A DNA stretch of 64,000 nt from Gammaproteobacteria bacterium (GCA_018825305.1 JAHJEO010000016.1:310001-374000); one strand, 5' to 3'; shown: positions 15,147-25,638, counted from the first letter of the stretch. Notes: generated by a model from the sequence alone, not told the origin. A program made the numbers and translations.

Positions 15147-15755
15147 ATGACAACCCACAGATTTTCCGTCCTTGGCGGCCACTATGAGCACGATGGCGGC
15201 GGTAATCCTCGGCTGCTGGTGCATCAGACCACGGCCGACGATACGCCGGCCCAAGTCTGGGCCGTGGTGTCCCTGACCAGTCCGTATCCCTTGCTGGTGT
15301 TCGATCGTGACCACCGCGGTCTGGCGCGCTTGGTCGCCGAGAAACTCAACGCGGGCAAGGCGCTGGACGTGATCGAAGCCTGCATGTCCCTGGGCGTGAA
15401 GTACGCGCCGGATGTCATCGAGCGCAGCGGTGTGCTGGTCGGCGAGCAGCGTGCCGGGACGCTGGCCGCGGTGGATTCCGCGCATTGGCATGCGGTGGAT
15501 TCGACGCTGCCGTGTTTTGTGGCGCGGGAGGGCGGTGCGCCGTGGGCGCGCTGTGACTTCGAGGCCTTCGTGCGTGAGCGTTTCGGCGACTGCATGAGCC
15601 ATGCCGGTGCGCCCAGTGCCGGTTTCGCCCGGGCGGTGTTCGATCGCTGCCTCGTTACCGGTGCGTCGCCCGACGAAGTGGCGACCGAGTTGGCCCGCGT
15701 AATGCTGGGCTGCGATGTCGCGAGCACCTCGGACTTGCCGCGGTTGCCATTCTGA
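15147..15755 (+). CDS. Hypothetical protein
   Basis: A 202-residue soluble protein that I do not recognise. It begins MTTHRFSVLGGHYEHDGGGN and has no signal peptide or transmembrane segment. It contains four scattered cysteines and a mixed alpha/beta pattern; a segment near residues 65-90 (LVAEKLNAGKALDVIEACMSLG) looks helical. Its own promoter candidate and lack of close neighbours suggest a single-gene unit. Codon use is GC-rich like the surroundings. The ATG at 15147 is chosen over the frame start at 15084 because the earlier part overlaps the -10 region. Confidence 0.7.
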   Translation: MTTHRFSVLGGHYEHDGGGNPRLLVHQTTADDTPAQVWAVVSLTSPYPLLVFDRDHRGLARLVAEKLNAGKALDVIEACMSLGVKYAPDVIERSGVLVGEQRAGTLAAVDSAHWHAVDSTLPCFVAREGGAPWARCDFEAFVRERFGDCMSHAGAPSAGFARAVFDRCLVTGASPDEVATELARVMLGCDVASTSDLPRLPF

Positions 15756-15820
15756 ATCGCGCTGGCCGCCAATCCGGCGGCAGGAAATACCCCCGCCGAC
15801 GAGTTTTATTAGTTGACCTG

Positions 15821-15848
15821 TTGACTTGGTTAAATACTTGAGTAGAAT
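15821..15848 (+). promoter_or_regulatory. Promoter of the tusE/dsrC-like gene
   Basis: TTGACT (15821-15826) and TAGAAT (15843-15848) with a 16-bp AT-rich spacer. A second TTGACC lies at 15813-15818. The leader to the ATG is about 70 nt. Confidence 0.55.
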
Positions 15849-15921
15849 GATCGGGAAATTAGAAGCGTAAACATTCCATAACCGATAACCCCGCATCCCC
15901 TACCCCGACAGGAGAACACAC

Positions 15922-16251
15922 ATGATTGAAGTCAATGGCAAGCAGATCGAAACCGATGCCGAAGGTTTTCTCGCCAACCTGGAAGACTGGTCCGAAGAGG
16001 TCGCCGTCGCTCTTTCGCAGCAGGACCAACTGGCTCTGGAAGAAAAGCACTGGCTGGTCATCAACTGGATCCGCAACTACTATGCCGAATACGGCACTTC
16101 GCCCAATCTGCGCATGATCACCAAGAGCATCGGCGCCGACCTTGGCGAAGAATATTCGGACAAGAAATACCTGTTTGAACTCTTTCCCTACGGCCCGGCC
16201 AAGCAGGCTGGGCGCTACGCCGGCATGCCCAAGCCTACCGGCTGCGTCTGA
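15922..16251 (+). CDS. TusE/DsrC-like sulfur carrier protein
   Basis: A 109-residue DsrC/TusE/DsvC family protein. The conserved core LALEEKHWLVINWIRNYYAEYGTSPNLRM and the C-terminal arm ending in PKPTGCV, with the penultimate cysteine (CysA), are present. The second arm cysteine of true DsrC (CysB, ten residues before CysA) is Arg here. The protein therefore resembles TusE or a DsrC homologue that cannot form the intramolecular trisulfide. No dsr or tus genes adjoin it. Ribosome binding site ACAGGAGA; a strong terminator follows. Confidence 0.9.
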   Translation: MIEVNGKQIETDAEGFLANLEDWSEEVAVALSQQDQLALEEKHWLVINWIRNYYAEYGTSPNLRMITKSIGADLGEEYSDKKYLFELFPYGPAKQAGRYAGMPKPTGCV

Positions 16252-16278
16252 TAAAACAACAAAGCCCCAACCCCGACG

Positions 16279-16309
16279 AATAACGCCCCGCGAGGGGCGT
16301 TATTCTTTT
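16279..16309 (+). terminator. Intrinsic terminator after the tusE/dsrC-like gene
   Basis: A perfect 11-bp stem AATAACGCCCC/GGGGCGTTATT with loop GCGA, followed by CTTTTC. It lies between this gene and the convergent regulator gene. Confidence 0.85.
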
Positions 16310-16387
16310 CAGACTTGCGGACATGCAGCGGCGTGCCGATTGTCATGTGCCCTGACTCCGCCCGCGCCGTGGCGCCCGAGCCGACCT

Positions 16388-17785
16388 TTAAGGCCCGGCG
16401 AGCCGCCGCGAAGCGATATTGCGCTGGAGTTGGCGAAAGTGTTCTTCCAGTTCCCGGCTCCGGTAGATATCGAGCAGGGCGTGAAAGGCACGCTGTGCGT
16501 CGTGGCCGGTGAGCAGTTTCTCCGCAAGGCGATCGGCCAGTTCGCGGTCCGAAAATAACAGGGCCGCCGCAACCGCGTCCAGCGCGGCATCGACCGGCAA
16601 TTCGACTCGGCCAAGCTCGGTGCGGATGCGCTCGAAGCGTTTCTCGCCGGCCTCGGCACCTTCCAGTTGCGCCTCAAGACATTCGATGTCGAGCCTTACG
16701 TCCGCCGCCAGTGCCTCGCGCTCGGGCGCTGCAAGCTCGCCGATCAATACCAGCGCCTGGTCGCGATCACCACTGGCCAGCGCGGTCCGAACCAGCTCGA
16801 TGCGGTCCCTGACCGGAAAGCCGCCGGCCGCATTGTTGGCAATCACCTCTTCCATCAGTCGCTTGGCCGTGACGAAATCGCCGTTCTGTTTGGCGACGAC
16901 GGACAGGTTGCGCTTGCGTCCCCAGTTGCGGGGCGTGCGTTCTGCCGCACGCTGCAATATCGCCTGTGCCTGATCGAATTCGCCACGGTCGCAGCATATG
17001 TCCGCCTTGAGGTCGTAGGCTTCGAAGTAGTTGGGCGAAGCTTCGATCACGCAATCGACCGCGGCGGCGGCCTCTTCGTGGCGATTGAGGTGCCGCAGCG
17101 CGCGAGCCTGACCAGCCTGTGCCCAGGGGAAGGGGTGGATCGCCAGGATCGGTGCGAAACAGTCGAGCGCTTCGTGATAGCGCTCGGCCATCAGCAGTGT
17201 CTCGGCGCGGGCACGCATGATGTCGAAACGGTACTGCCGTCCTTCCTCGGCGCCTTCGAGCGAGGTCAGTTCGGCAAGCGCCGCGTCGAGCTGGCCGCGC
17301 TGCCGGTGTTCGAGGAATTTATTGAAAAATATCTTCTTGCGGATCACGCGGTCCATGCGGCCGCGGAGAATGTCCGGCGAAAACGGCTTGATGATGTAAT
17401 CGTCGGGCGTCAGCTCGACAGCCGATACGACTTGCTCGTAGCTACGCTCGGCCGTCACCATCAGGAAGGCAACGGTGTCGGGCAGGCGGTGGGAGCGGCG
17501 CAAATCCTCGAGTAACTGCTGGCCGGTCTGGCCGTTGCCGAGCATGTAGTCGCAAAGGATCACGTCAGGCATGTTGCGGCCGATGCGATTCGCGGCCTCG
17601 TTCGACGACGACGCCTGGTCCACGGAAAACCCGCCCATGGACTGGATGCACATCTTGAGCGTCTGGCGCGCGGCATCCTGATCGTCGATCACCAGGTAGC
17701 GCAACTGGCCATAGGGGTCCAGCGGGACGCGGCGCCCGGGCGAGGGTTCGGCGAACAGTGAGGCGAGGTAGTCGGCTTCTAGCAT
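16388..17785 (-). CDS. Response regulator with C-terminal TPR-like repeats
   Basis: A 465-residue protein. Residues about 28-150 are a receiver domain: YLVIDDQDAAR acidic pair, phospho-acceptor Asp in DVILCDYMLG, Thr in LMVTAE and Lys in YIIKPFSP. Residues about 160-450 are helical TPR-like repeats (for example AETLLMAERYHEALDCFAPIL and QAGQARALRHLNRHEEAAAAV). There is no DNA-binding domain, so output is probably protein-protein. The histidine kinase gene lies 28 bp upstream in the same direction, which makes it the likely phosphodonor. Confidence 0.85.
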   Translation of the reverse strand: MLEADYLASLFAEPSPGRRVPLDPYGQLRYLVIDDQDAARQTLKMCIQSMGGFSVDQASSSNEAANRIGRNMPDVILCDYMLGNGQTGQQLLEDLRRSHRLPDTVAFLMVTAERSYEQVVSAVELTPDDYIIKPFSPDILRGRMDRVIRKKIFFNKFLEHRQRGQLDAALAELTSLEGAEEGRQYRFDIMRARAETLLMAERYHEALDCFAPILAIHPFPWAQAGQARALRHLNRHEEAAAAVDCVIEASPNYFEAYDLKADICCDRGEFDQAQAILQRAAERTPRNWGRKRNLSVVAKQNGDFVTAKRLMEEVIANNAAGGFPVRDRIELVRTALASGDRDQALVLIGELAAPEREALAADVRLDIECLEAQLEGAEAGEKRFERIRTELGRVELPVDAALDAVAAALLFSDRELADRLAEKLLTGHDAQRAFHALLDIYRSRELEEHFRQLQRNIASRRLAGP

Positions 17786-17813
17786 TAAGAGGCGATTCCC
17801 GGCGAACCTGCGA

Positions 17814-18476
17814 TCACGGCAGTGTCAGGCTGAAAACGGCACCGCCCAGCGGCCCGCCGTTGCCCAGTTCAAGGGTGCCGTGACGACCGTGGCGCCGGTG
17901 CAGGTCGGCGATCCGCCGGGCGATGAACAGGCCGACGCCCGAATGGCTGCCGTCGGAGTGCGGGGTCAGCGCGCCTTCAGCTATTCCAGGACCGTCGTCG
18001 GCGACGGTGAGCCGCAATTGTCCGTCGGACTCCGCAACCGTCAGTTGCACCTCCCGGTGCGCATGGCGCAGCGCGTTTTGCAGGGCATTGACCAGACAAT
18101 CCGACACCAGCTCGCGGTCGCAAACCCAGAAGCCCTGATGGCGGCAGGCGCTGGTCAAACGAATGCCGTCGGTGCTGCTCTCGCGCACGCGAATCAGTAC
18201 GTCGTCGATCAAGCCGGGCAAATCCACGGGTTGCATCGATACCGGATTTTCGTGGCGCAGCACCCGATAGGCTGACAGCAATGTCGAAAGGCGCTGGGCG
18301 CCGGCTGCTACCGAGGTTTCGATCTCGGCAAGCGCCGGCAGGGCATCGGCGGCCCGGCCCGCGTGGATCGCCTCGATGGCGACGCCGACCCGCGCCAGCG
18401 CGTCGAACAGGTTGTTCTTCGCATCGTGGATGCCGGAGGCGATGACATCGATGGCAACGGGTTGCTCGGCTTCCAT
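17814..18476 (-). CDS. Soluble sensor histidine kinase-like protein
   Basis: A 220-residue protein without transmembrane segments. The H-box is GIHDAKNNLFDALAR near residue 15, an atypical H-D-x-K-N-N-L form. The HATPase domain has an N-box (DCLVNALQNALRHA), G1 (DDGPGI) and G2 (SGVGLFIARRIADLH). There is no recognisable sensor domain, so it may take signals from partners. The start at 18476 is used because upstream residues are low-complexity; the longer frame would overlap the ygiQ-like gene. Confidence 0.8.
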   Translation of the reverse strand: MEAEQPVAIDVIASGIHDAKNNLFDALARVGVAIEAIHAGRAADALPALAEIETSVAAGAQRLSTLLSAYRVLRHENPVSMQPVDLPGLIDDVLIRVRESSTDGIRLTSACRHQGFWVCDRELVSDCLVNALQNALRHAHREVQLTVAESDGQLRLTVADDGPGIAEGALTPHSDGSHSGVGLFIARRIADLHRRHGRHGTLELGNGGPLGGAVFSLTLP

Positions 18477-18507
18477 TTTGCGGTCCGGATCGGGGATGGC
18501 CGCGATA

Positions 18508-20529
<2,022 letters not shown>

Positions 20530-20538
20530 TCCCGCATC

Positions 20539-21888
20539 TTAGCCGGTCCCGTCCGGCGGAAACACCACGCGGACGGAAAGGCCTTTGCCATCGGGGCCGC
20601 TATCGAGCGTGAGTCGAGCGCCGTGGAGTTCGGCAATGCGCGCCGCGATCGACAGGCCCAGGCCCGAGCCGCTCTCGTCGCTGCCGGTGACGCGATAGAA
20701 GCGGTCGAGCACGCGGGCGCGTTCGGCGGCCGGGATGCCAGGGCCCTGGTCGACGATTTCGACGCGGGCGCTGCCGCCGTCGGCGAACGTGCGTACCGTG
20801 ACGCCAGCGCCGACTTTTTTCTGGCTGTAACGCACGGCGTTGTCGATGAGGTTGCGTAGCAGCACGCCGAGCAGCGCGGCCTCGCCCCGTATCTCGATGG
20901 CGGGGCCGTCGGCCAGCGACAGTTCGATGTCCTTGGCAATGGCGGTCGGGGCGGCGAGCGCCACCGCTTCCGCGGCCAGGCGGTGCAGGTCGCAGGGCGC
21001 GAAGCGGCCGTTGATGGCGTCGGCATCGAGCCGGGCCAGCGTCAGCAACTGCTCCAGGAGATGCGTGGCGCGATCGGTGGCTTCGATGACGTGGGTCAAC
21101 GCGGCGCCACGTGCCGCCGCGTCGCCCGCGCCCTGCGCCACCTGGGCGTGGGTGCGCATCGCCGCCAGCGGCGTGCGCAGTTCGTGGGCGGCATCGGCGG
21201 TGAAGCGGCGCTCCTGTTCCAGCGAGTGGCCGAGGTGGGCGAAGAGCTGGTTGAGGCGGTCGAGCACGGGCTTGAGTTCGCGCGGCGCGTTGGCGGCGTC
21301 GATCGGGTCGAGGCGGCTGGCGTCGCGCCGGCCGATGTCCTCGGCCAGCGCCGACAGCGGCCGCAGGCCGCGGCCGATCAGCAGCGCCAGCGCCAGCGCC
21401 AGCAGCGGCAGGGCGATGACGAGCGGCGCCAGCAGGTGGCGGGCGAGTTCGGCGGATATGCTGTCGCGCGCTTCGCGCGTTTCGCCGACCTGCACCAGGT
21501 GGTGCTCGTCGGGACTCCAGACGCTATAGACGCGCCAGCGGCGGCCGTCGAACTCGGTATCTGAAAAGCCGTGGTCGGACTGGGCGAGCCGATGATCCGG
21601 CGCGTTGGCGGAATGCACGCGCAATCGCGTGCCGTCCTCCCACACCTGGAAGGTGACCTTGCGCAGGTAGCGGTGCTCGGGCAGATGTTCGCCCAGGTCT
21701 TCCGCTTCGTGGCCGACGAAGGCCGTCAGCAACGCGGCGGCCTGCGCCAGGTGGGCATCGAGGATTTCCTCGGTTTCGTGGCGGGTCTCGAACCACGCGA
21801 CCAGCGCCACCGCCAGCCAGATCACCGTGACCAGCGCGAGGACGCCGCCGATCAGCCGCAGGCGCAGGCTGAAGGGGCGCTCAGTCAC
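20539..21888 (-). CDS. QseC/TctE-like sensor histidine kinase
   Basis: A 449-residue membrane kinase. TM1 lies at about residues 10-30, then a periplasmic sensor of about 120 residues, TM2 at about 155-175, a short HAMP-like linker, the H-box ADAAHELRTPLAAMR, and HATPase motifs NLIDNAVRY, DQGPGIP and SGSGLGLS. It starts with GTG overlapping the regulator stop by 8 bp. The HATPase loop after the N-box carries a dispersed repeat (KKVGAGVTV). It presumably phosphorylates the adjacent OmpR-type regulator. Confidence 0.92.
   Translation of the reverse strand: MTERPFSLRLRLIGGVLALVTVIWLAVALVAWFETRHETEEILDAHLAQAAALLTAFVGHEAEDLGEHLPEHRYLRKVTFQVWEDGTRLRVHSANAPDHRLAQSDHGFSDTEFDGRRWRVYSVWSPDEHHLVQVGETREARDSISAELARHLLAPLVIALPLLALALALLIGRGLRPLSALAEDIGRRDASRLDPIDAANAPRELKPVLDRLNQLFAHLGHSLEQERRFTADAAHELRTPLAAMRTHAQVAQGAGDAAARGAALTHVIEATDRATHLLEQLLTLARLDADAINGRFAPCDLHRLAAEAVALAAPTAIAKDIELSLADGPAIEIRGEAALLGVLLRNLIDNAVRYSQKKVGAGVTVRTFADGGSARVEIVDQGPGIPAAERARVLDRFYRVTGSDESGSGLGLSIAARIAELHGARLTLDSGPDGKGLSVRVVFPPDGTG
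20796..20820 (+). repeat. Dispersed linker repeat, copy 3 (in the QseC-like kinase)
   Basis: CCGTGACGCCAGCGCCGAC followed by six T. The minus-strand gene reads KKVGAGVTV just after the N-box, a variable loop of HATPase domains. Confidence 0.75.
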
Positions 21889-22540
21889 GCGGCACCATGT
21901 AGCCGACGCCGCGCACGGTGCGGATCAGTTCCGGCGCCAGCTTCTTGCGCAGATGGTGTATGTGCACCTCCAGCGCGTTCGACTCGACTTCCTCGCCCCA
22001 GGGGTAGAGCTTGCTTTCGAGCTGGGCGCGGGTCAGCACGCGGCCGGCGTTGAGCAGCAGTTCGTGCAACAGGGCGAACTCGCGCGGCGCCAGCTCGACG
22101 GCCGTGCCCTGCCAGCGCACGCTGCGGGCGGCGGGGTCAAGCTGCAGGGCGCCGTGTTCGAGCAGCGGCGCGGTGCTGCCTGCCGCACGCCGCACCAGGG
22201 CACGCAGGCGTGCCGCCAGCTCGCCGAGGTCGAAGGGCTTGACCATGTAGTCGTCGGCGCCGGCGTCGAGGCCGGCGATGACATCCTGCGACGTGTCGCG
22301 GGCAGTGAGGATCAGCACGGGAATCGCATTCTGCGTCGCGCGCAATTGCCGCAACACGTCGAGTCCCGACAGCCGCGGCAGGCCGAGGTCGAGGACGACG
22401 GCCGAGAACGGCTCCGACTGCAGCGCGGCAAGTCCCACCGCGCCGTCCTGCACCCAGTCGGGGAGGAAGCCGGCCTGGCCGAGGCCAGCGAGGATGCCCT
22501 CGCCGAGCAGGCGGTCGTCTTCGACAATCAGGATGCGCAT
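21881..22540 (-). CDS. QseB/OmpR-family response regulator
   Basis: A 219-residue regulator. The receiver has the acidic pair VEDD, the phospho-Asp in VVLDLGLPR, Thr in LILTAR and Lys in DYMVKPFD. The C-terminal winged helix ends RTVRGVGYMVPRD, the standard OmpR/PhoB signature. Overlapping stop/start with the kinase indicates translational coupling. The likely target is the run of CCTTAT repeats upstream of the cytochrome genes, which would make this an autoregulated operon. Confidence 0.93.
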   Translation of the reverse strand: MRILIVEDDRLLGEGILAGLGQAGFLPDWVQDGAVGLAALQSEPFSAVVLDLGLPRLSGLDVLRQLRATQNAIPVLILTARDTSQDVIAGLDAGADDYMVKPFDLGELAARLRALVRRAAGSTAPLLEHGALQLDPAARSVRWQGTAVELAPREFALLHELLLNAGRVLTRAQLESKLYPWGEEVESNALEVHIHHLRKKLAPELIRTVRGVGYMVPRD

Positions 22541-22549
22541 GGATGAATG

Positions 22550-23230
22550 TTAATCGTCATGGTCGTGGCTGTCGTGTTTCTTGTCGTGACCGAATTTGGC
22601 CGCCGCGGCCCGGCTCGCATCCTGCAGCGTGCTCCAGCCGAACACTGCCACGGCGGCCGCCAGCAGCAGGGCCAAGAAGCCGTTGCCGCGCCCGATGCCG
22701 TCTTCGGCATTACCCTGCTTGCGTCCGGTGACCATGGCGCGCACCAGGTTTTCCTTGTGCAGCAGGCTGCTGGCGATGACGCCGAGGACGTGGATGATCA
22801 CAACGAGAAGCATGGTATTGGCGCAGACCTCGTGGACCTCTTCCAGCCATTCTCCGCCGAGGTCGTTGTACATCGCCCAGCCCGAGATGCCGCTGGCCAG
22901 ACCGAGGCCGAGCAGCAGCACGATGGCAACGGCGCCGGCCGGATTGTGGCCGATGAAATGCCGCGGCTGACCGGAAAGCAGCGACTTCATGTACTCGATC
23001 ACCGTGGCGGGACCGCGCACGAATTCGGAAAAGCGGGCATAGCGCGAACCGATAAAGCCCCACACCAGACGGAAGGCGATCAGGCTGAGCAGGACATAGC
23101 CGCTGGTCACGTGAATGGCAGCGAGGCGTTCCGATTCGGAGGTGAGGTAGGAAGTGGCGAAGCTGGCAGCCAGCGCCCAGTGGAAGACGCGGGTGGGAAT
23201 GTCCCAGACGAGGATGGATTGCCGGTTCAT
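22550..23230 (-). CDS. Cytochrome b561-family membrane protein
   Basis: A 226-residue di-heme b-type cytochrome with about four transmembrane helices plus a fifth near the C terminus. Candidate heme histidines are in WDIPTRVFHWALA, LAAIHVTSGY, LEEVHEVCANTM and VVIIHVLGVI. The C terminus is a His/Asp-rich tail (HDKKHDSHDHDD), possibly metal-binding. It should pass quinol electrons to the periplasmic diheme cytochrome c encoded just upstream; starts and stops are almost abutting (1 bp gap). Confidence 0.9.
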   Translation of the reverse strand: MNRQSILVWDIPTRVFHWALAASFATSYLTSESERLAAIHVTSGYVLLSLIAFRLVWGFIGSRYARFSEFVRGPATVIEYMKSLLSGQPRHFIGHNPAGAVAIVLLLGLGLASGISGWAMYNDLGGEWLEEVHEVCANTMLLVVIIHVLGVIASSLLHKENLVRAMVTGRKQGNAEDGIGRGNGFLALLLAAAVAVFGWSTLQDASRAAAAKFGHDKKHDSHDHDD

Positions 23231-23231
23231 G

Positions 23232-23717
23232 TCAGTGCTCCATGTGACGATAGCCGGCGGGCAGGCGCAGGCCGGATTCGGTGTAGTCGCCGTGCTCGGC
23301 GGCTCTGTGGCAGCTTTCGCATTGCGCGGCGGCAGGTAGCGTCTTGCCTGCCTGTTGCGGCAGCGGACCGTGCTCCTTGCGGAACCATGGTGTCTGCGCC
23401 AGGCGTGGCGGTTGCGCCGTTGCTGCATGTTTGTCGCGGCGGCTGGCGTTCCGCTGCAAAAAGTCGGCGATGGCGGTACGGCGTTTCGCGTCGAGGCCGG
23501 CGTCCACGCCGTAATGCTGGTCGAGTTGCAGCATGACCTGTGCCCAGCCGGGCGCAGTGAGCAGTTGCGGCGGGTAGGCAACGTGGCAGCTGGCGCACTC
23601 CTCGATGTAGCTGGCGGGGAAGGGGCCGTAGGCGTGGCCGCCGGCGAGCGTCGGCGTTGCAGCCGTTGCGCCGGCAGCGAGGGCGAGCAAGGCGAGTATC
23701 TTGTGTGTCTTGTTCAT
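23232..23717 (-). CDS. Periplasmic diheme cytochrome c (DHC type)
   Basis: A 161-residue secreted protein. A signal peptide occupies about residues 1-25 (ALLALAAGATAATPTLA). Two CxxCH sites (CASCH and CESCH) bind c-type hemes. The spacing and the terms EECASCHVAYPPQLL match the diheme cytochrome c family linked to SHP. Likely role: relay between the membrane cytochrome b and SHP. Confidence 0.9.
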   Translation of the reverse strand: MNKTHKILALLALAAGATAATPTLAGGHAYGPFPASYIEECASCHVAYPPQLLTAPGWAQVMLQLDQHYGVDAGLDAKRRTAIADFLQRNASRRDKHAATAQPPRLAQTPWFRKEHGPLPQQAGKTLPAAAQCESCHRAAEHGDYTESGLRLPAGYRHMEH

Positions 23718-23725
23718 GGGCCGCC

Positions 23726-24145
23726 TCACTTGACGCTCAGCAGGTAGGCGATGAAATCGCCCTGCTCGCGCGGCGTGCAGGCGCGCTTCAACACGTCGTT
23801 GCAGTTGCGCTTGAACCATTTCTCGATCTTGTCGGCGCGGGTGAAACGCTCGGGGTTGGCGGCGGGCGCCAGCGGCTTGACCTGCTTGTGTGTCACGGCG
23901 TGGCTGCCGGGCTGGGTCGGCTGCTCGGTGTGGCAGCTGGCGCAACTCCAGTCGCCGCCGTGGGTGGAGCGATAGAAGGCTGCGCCGCGCTCGGCGGAAA
24001 AGCCGGCGAAGCCGGGTTCGGCGGCTTTCGCCGCGGCAATGAGGACAGACTGGTAGTCGGCGGCGGTCAGTGCCTGGGCACTGCCGCCGGCGAGCAGTGC
24101 CGTAGTGGCCAGTGCGGCCAGCAAGGCGTGAGCGGTGAGTTTCAT
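23726..24145 (-). CDS. SHP-like monoheme cytochrome c (DUF1924)
   Basis: A 139-residue periplasmic cytochrome. The signal peptide ends near residue 25 (LLAGGSAQA). One heme site CASCH follows GGDWS. The C-terminal part GFSAERGAAFY...KRNCNDVLKRACTPREQGDFIAYLLSV fits sphaeroides heme protein (SHP), an oxygen-binding cytochrome whose axial Asn is displaced by ligands. Two further cysteines (NCNDV, RACTP) probably form a disulphide. First gene of the operon, with a regulator-binding array 57 bp upstream. Confidence 0.88.
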   Translation of the reverse strand: MKLTAHALLAALATTALLAGGSAQALTAADYQSVLIAAAKAAEPGFAGFSAERGAAFYRSTHGGDWSCASCHTEQPTQPGSHAVTHKQVKPLAPAANPERFTRADKIEKWFKRNCNDVLKRACTPREQGDFIAYLLSVK

Positions 24146-24201
24146 GGCGGGCTCCGGGTGGGGATGACGGGAGCCATGCTGCGCGCCGAAGATTAAGCGG
24201 T

Positions 24202-24240
24202 CCTTATGTTTGCCTTACGCTGACCTTATGCCTGCCTCAC
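24202..24240 (-). promoter_or_regulatory. Tandem direct repeats, candidate OmpR-type regulator binding array
   Basis: On the plus strand CCTTAT (24202), CCTTAC (24213), CCTTAT (24224) and CCTCAC (24235) recur at exactly 11-bp spacing. This is one helical turn per repeat, the pattern bound by PmrA/QseB-type dimers. The array is 57-95 bp upstream of the SHP start. Confidence 0.65.
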
Positions 24241-24270
24241 CCGGCTCGGAGGTGTGGAGCGCTCGCCGCA

Positions 24271-24840
24271 TCAAAGGCGCACGCGGCTGGCGCTGGGGAC
24301 GTGGCGCGCCAGGAAATCCATCTGGTCGAGCAGGATGTTGCGGTTGCTGAGGATCAGGTACTCGGCCTTGTTGGGTACGTAGGGTGCGTAGAGCAGTTCC
24401 ATGCCGGCCTGCTCGGGGGTGCGGCCGCTCTTGGCCTGGTTGCAGCCGCGGCAGGCGGTGACGACGTTCATCCAGGTGTCGCGGCCCAGTTGCGACAGCG
24501 GCACGATGTGGTCGCGTGTCAGGCGCAGGCTGGTCAGTTGTTCGCCGCAGTAGGCGCAGACGTGGCGGTCGCGGTGGAACAGCTCGCGGTTGTCCAGCGG
24601 CGGCACATGGAACAGCGACTTGCCGGTGAGCACGCGACCCTTGATGGCGATGATGCTGTTGGCCTGGATTTGCGAGCGCTCGCCCGTCATGCGGCTGGTG
24701 CCACCGAGAAACGTGAAGCAGTGCTCTCCCGCCGCCCAGGCCACGAGGTCCTTGGCGTAATAGAAACAGGCGTGCTGCCAGCTAATCCAGCGGTGCGGCA
24801 GCCCCTGCTGATCGAGCGTCAGGATCAATGGATGCGACAT
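24271..24840 (-). CDS. HNH endonuclease family protein
   Basis: A 189-residue protein. A zinc/HNH core near residues 93-140 reads VCAYCGEQL (CxxC), LTRDHIVPLSQLGRDTWMNVVTACRGCNQAK (His of the catalytic motif, Asn, and the second CxxC). The N-terminal third is of unknown fold. Such stand-alone HNH proteins are common outside restriction systems; no methyltransferase or phage gene adjoins it. Substrate unknown. Confidence 0.85.
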   Translation of the reverse strand: MSHPLILTLDQQGLPHRWISWQHACFYYAKDLVAWAAGEHCFTFLGGTSRMTGERSQIQANSIIAIKGRVLTGKSLFHVPPLDNRELFHRDRHVCAYCGEQLTSLRLTRDHIVPLSQLGRDTWMNVVTACRGCNQAKSGRTPEQAGMELLYAPYVPNKAEYLILSNRNILLDQMDFLARHVPSASRVRL

Positions 24841-24882
24841 CTCATAGAATCCTCCAGAACCCGACTAGACTAACAAAGCCGC

Positions 24883-25638
24883 GTGACATTGCATAGCACA
24901 GGAAACAACGGCGAATTGTGGCGTGCTCTGGCGATATCGCTCGCCGTGCATGGCCTGCTGCTGTGGCCGTCCGCTGCGCCGCGTCCGCCGGACCCCGCTG
25001 CCGGAACGCTTATGGCGACGCTGCGGCCGCTGCAGGCTGTCGCGCCGGTAGCGTCGATACCTGAAACGCCCAAACCGGTGGTCGCGGCCTCGACCCCGGT
25101 ATTTCGGTCGCAGTCGCCAGTCGCGGCGCCGCCTCCGGCCCTGCTTCAGGCAGCGGAAGTCCGCCGTGCCGCCGTGCCGCCAGCACCGACTTTTTTCGAT
25201 GCGCCTGCTGCCGTCGTGTCGCCACCCGTGGCTTTGACGGCAGGCGCCGGCGAGCGTTCGGCTGGCGTCGCGGTAGCCCCCGCCGTCGGCGTCGTTGCGG
25301 CCGCGAGGGTCGCGGCACCGGACGTTGCCATCGGCATCGATGCCGATGGCGTGCGCCAGTACCGCCTGGCGCTGGCGCGCGAGTCGCGGCGCTACAAGCG
25401 CTATCCGGAGCGGGCGCTGCTGGCCGGCATCGGCGGCACGGCCGAGGTTCGAGTCGAACATGAAACGGGTGCTGCGCCGGTGGCGCGGCTGGCCCGCTCC
25501 AGCGGTGACGAGTCGCTCGATGCCGCGGCGGTGAGCATGCTGCGGCAGGCCGCGCCGCACACATCTCTTCCCGAGTCGCTGCGCGGCCGCAGCTTCGCCG
25601 TCAGCCTGCCGGTGGTTTTCGACGTCAGCGCGGAGTGA
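24883..25638 (+). CDS. TonB-like energy transducer
   Basis: A 251-residue protein starting with GTG. A single N-terminal anchor helix (LWRALAISLAVHGLLLWPS, about residues 13-31) with the His typical of TonB helices is followed by a long Pro/Ala/Val linker. The C-terminal TonB domain (about residues 165-250) contains YKRYPERALLAGIGGTAEVRV and SLDAAAVSMLRQA. It would span the periplasm and energise outer-membrane receptors with ExbBD, which are not nearby. The linker carries a dispersed repeat (AAVPPAPTFF). Its 3' end overlaps the convergent Nudix gene by 14 bp. Confidence 0.85.
   Translation: MTLHSTGNNGELWRALAISLAVHGLLLWPSAAPRPPDPAAGTLMATLRPLQAVAPVASIPETPKPVVAASTPVFRSQSPVAAPPPALLQAAEVRRAAVPPAPTFFDAPAAVVSPPVALTAGAGERSAGVAVAPAVGVVAAARVAAPDVAIGIDADGVRQYRLALARESRRYKRYPERALLAGIGGTAEVRVEHETGAAPVARLARSSGDESLDAAAVSMLRQAAPHTSLPESLRGRSFAVSLPVVFDVSAE
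25171..25196 (+). repeat. Dispersed linker repeat, copy 4 (in the tonB-like gene)
   Basis: GCCGTGCCGCCAGCACCGAC followed by six T. It encodes AVPPAPTFF in the proline-rich periplasmic linker. Confidence 0.8.
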
